From Propionibacteriaceae bacterium (GTDB lineage Bacteria > Actinomycetota > Actinomycetes > Propionibacteriales > Propionibacteriaceae), in assembly GCA_031255975.1 (NCBI GenBank), contig JAIRRM010000124.1, forward strand, positions 1-6,201: a stretch of 6,201 nt of DNA, written 5' to 3'. The position numbers and the translations under genes were made by a program. Shown here one piece after another: positions 5,243 through 6,201 of the stretch. Position 1 is the first letter of the stretch; every line of letters begins with the position of its first letter. The notes beneath the pieces are model-generated. The model made no database searches. It was not told the origin of the DNA and saw nothing but the letters and a program-made list of their open reading frames with translations.

Positions 5243-5974
5243 AAAAGCGCTGGAGCGCAGCCGCTGGCTGGCGATGACTCCACCCGGCAACGGGTGTTGT
5301 CAGCTATTCTGACGCACGGCCCACTGACCGCCGCCGCACTTGCTGACAATCTCGGGCTGACCGCTGCCGCCATTCGGCGGCACCTGGAAGCTTTGGTGAG
5401 TGATGGAGCCTTAGAGCCAGTGTTGGTGAACCGACGCGGTCCGCGGGGCCGGGGCCGTCCGGCCAAAATGTTCGTTCTCACCGAATCCGGTAGGGCACGC
5501 TTTCATAACTCTTACAGCGACATCGCGTTACAGGCCATCGCCGAGTTGGTGCGTGCCGTCGGACCTTCAGGGTTAGACCGGTTGGCCGAGGCGTTCTTCG
5601 GCCCGACCGGGGCAGAGTTCACCACGGCGCGCGCGGAGCATCCGAGCGAATCCGCGGCTGTGGCGTTGGCGGCGGCTTTGGACGACGGGGGGTTCGTGGC
5701 GTCTGTGGACAAGCTGCCAAGCGGAGAACAACTGTTGCAGCACCACTGCCCGGTGGCGGACATCGCCCGTGCGTACCCCCAGCTTTGTGAGATCGAGACG
5801 CAGTTCATCGCGCGGCTCCTCGACAGTCATGTACAGCGCTTGGCGACAATCGCCCACGGCGATGGCGTATGCACCACCCACATCCCCAAACCGGTGGCCG
5901 CCGACAAGACGCTCGGAAATCCGCAACAAATCAGTGGAAGAAATCAGTCCACAGCGAAGGTTGAAATGGTATGA
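5240..5974 (+). CDS. sufR: SufR, Fe-S cluster-sensing repressor of the suf operon
   Basis: This DNA-binding protein represses the SUF iron-sulfur assembly operon when it holds an Fe-S cluster and releases it when the cluster is lost. From the GTG at 5240 it has 244 residues. An N-terminal winged helix-turn-helix (about 14-63: TRQRVLSAILTHGPLTAAAL, then LGLTAAAIRRHLEALV) is followed by a basic wing with RRGPRGRGRPAK (65-76). The C-terminal part carries Cys170 (HHCPVA), Cys183 (YPQLCE) and Cys211 (GDGVCTTH). Their spacing, C-X12-C-X27-C, equals that of the three conserved Cys of Synechocystis SufR. The frame is open back to an ATG at 5099, but that start would overlap the divergent hppA promoter and add a tail unlike the family. 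GTG at 5195 is another option; neither has a good ribosome binding site. The stop overlaps the sufB ATG (ATGA), implying cotranscription and translational coupling. Confidence 0.92.
   Translation: MKSAGAQPLAGDDSTRQRVLSAILTHGPLTAAALADNLGLTAAAIRRHLEALVSDGALEPVLVNRRGPRGRGRPAKMFVLTESGRARFHNSYSDIALQAIAELVRAVGPSGLDRLAEAFFGPTGAEFTTARAEHPSESAAVALAAALDDGGFVASVDKLPSGEQLLQHHCPVADIARAYPQLCEIETQFIARLLDSHVQRLATIAHGDGVCTTHIPKPVAADKTLGNPQQISGRNQSTAKVEMV
5956..5960 (+). promoter_or_regulatory. Ribosome binding site of sufB inside sufR
   Basis: GAAGG ends ten bases before the sufB ATG at 5971, within the last codons of sufR. Together with the ATGA overlap it supports coupled translation of the two genes. Confidence 0.45.
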
Positions 5975-6201
5975 CCGACACCGCGATGACGCAGGCGGAG
6001 CAGATCGAATCGCTCTCGACGTACAAGTACGGTTGGCATGACTCCGACGCCGCCGGTGCGGTGGCGAAGCGTGGCTTGGACGAATCCGTGGTGCGCGGCA
6101 TTTCGGCCATCAAAGACGAGCCGGAGTGGATGCTGGCTAAACGCCTCAAAGCGTTGGAACTGTTCAAGAAGAAGGCGATGCCCACCTGGGGTGGCGACCT
6201 C
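5971..6201 (+). CDS. sufB: Fe-S cluster assembly protein SufB, N-terminal 77 residues
   Basis: SufB is the scaffold subunit of the cytosolic SufBC2D complex, on which Fe-S clusters are built. Only the first 77 residues are present; the family usually runs to about 470-480. Recognition rests on KYGWHDSDAAGAVAKRGLDE (19-38), then the stretch VVRGISAIKDEPEWMLAKRL (40-59), and ELFKKKAMPTWGGDL at the edge, which match the conserved SufB N-terminus (E/K-Y-G-W, EPEWML, K-x-x-x-x-P-x-W-G). The ATG shares four bases with the sufR stop and a second in-frame ATG (5986) is possible. The frame is open to the window end, so the gene and the expected sufD/sufC/sufS genes continue outside. Cluster-binding and SufC-contact residues are not within view. 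Confidence 0.93.
   Translation, partial: MTDTAMTQAEQIESLSTYKYGWHDSDAAGAVAKRGLDESVVRGISAIKDEPEWMLAKRLKALELFKKKAMPTWGGDL

Noticed and set aside
5288..5299. CAAC-GGGT-GTTG inside sufR resembling a second SufR operator
   Set aside because: The spacing is four rather than six bases, and the sequence is explained by conserved helix-turn-helix codons (RQRVL).

Overview
The window looks like a chromosomal stretch from a member of the Actinomycetota (high-GC Gram-positive bacteria). Evidence: moderately high GC with strong third-position GC bias, a SecG with the actinobacterial GGG-loop and AERNLDR signature, an LppM-type lipoprotein, a SufR-sufB gene pair, and several genes that lack a Shine-Dalgarno sequence but carry a TANNNT-like -10 box six or seven bases before the start codon. 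I cannot name the genus. I see no mobile element, CRISPR array, tRNA or rRNA.

Layout. (1) Positions 1-815, plus strand: the 3' part of a polytopic membrane protein whose start lies upstream, followed by a 25-codon stretch in the +1 frame (814-891) that looks coding and may be its displaced C-terminus. (2) 934-1875, minus strand: an LppM-like lipoprotein with a lipobox, an extracytoplasmic domain, one membrane helix and a Pro/Gln/Tyr-rich tail. A hairpin at 877-913 separates these two convergent units. (3) 1876-1979: a short divergent promoter region. (4) 1980-2315, plus strand: secG, closed by a strong hairpin at 2342-2378 that it shares with the convergent gene. (5) 2421-5009, minus strand: a membrane-bound proton-pumping pyrophosphatase (hppA), with a probable signal peptide/lipobox and a K+-independence lysine. 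(6) 5010-5239: a divergent regulatory region with a 19-bp dyad on the hppA side and a putative sufR promoter/operator on the other. (7) 5240-5974, plus strand: the Fe-S-sensing repressor SufR, overlapping by four bases (ATGA) the start of (8) sufB, 5971 onward, which runs off the window.

Functionally the window combines envelope/secretion housekeeping (SecG, LppM), membrane energetics (H+-PPase) and the head of the SUF iron-sulfur cluster operon under its own cluster-sensing repressor. No gene set here looks like a wholly new system. The points most worth a second look are the possible +1 frame extension of the first gene, the repeated leaderless-type promoter architecture, the lipobox on the pyrophosphatase, and the dyad in its leader.
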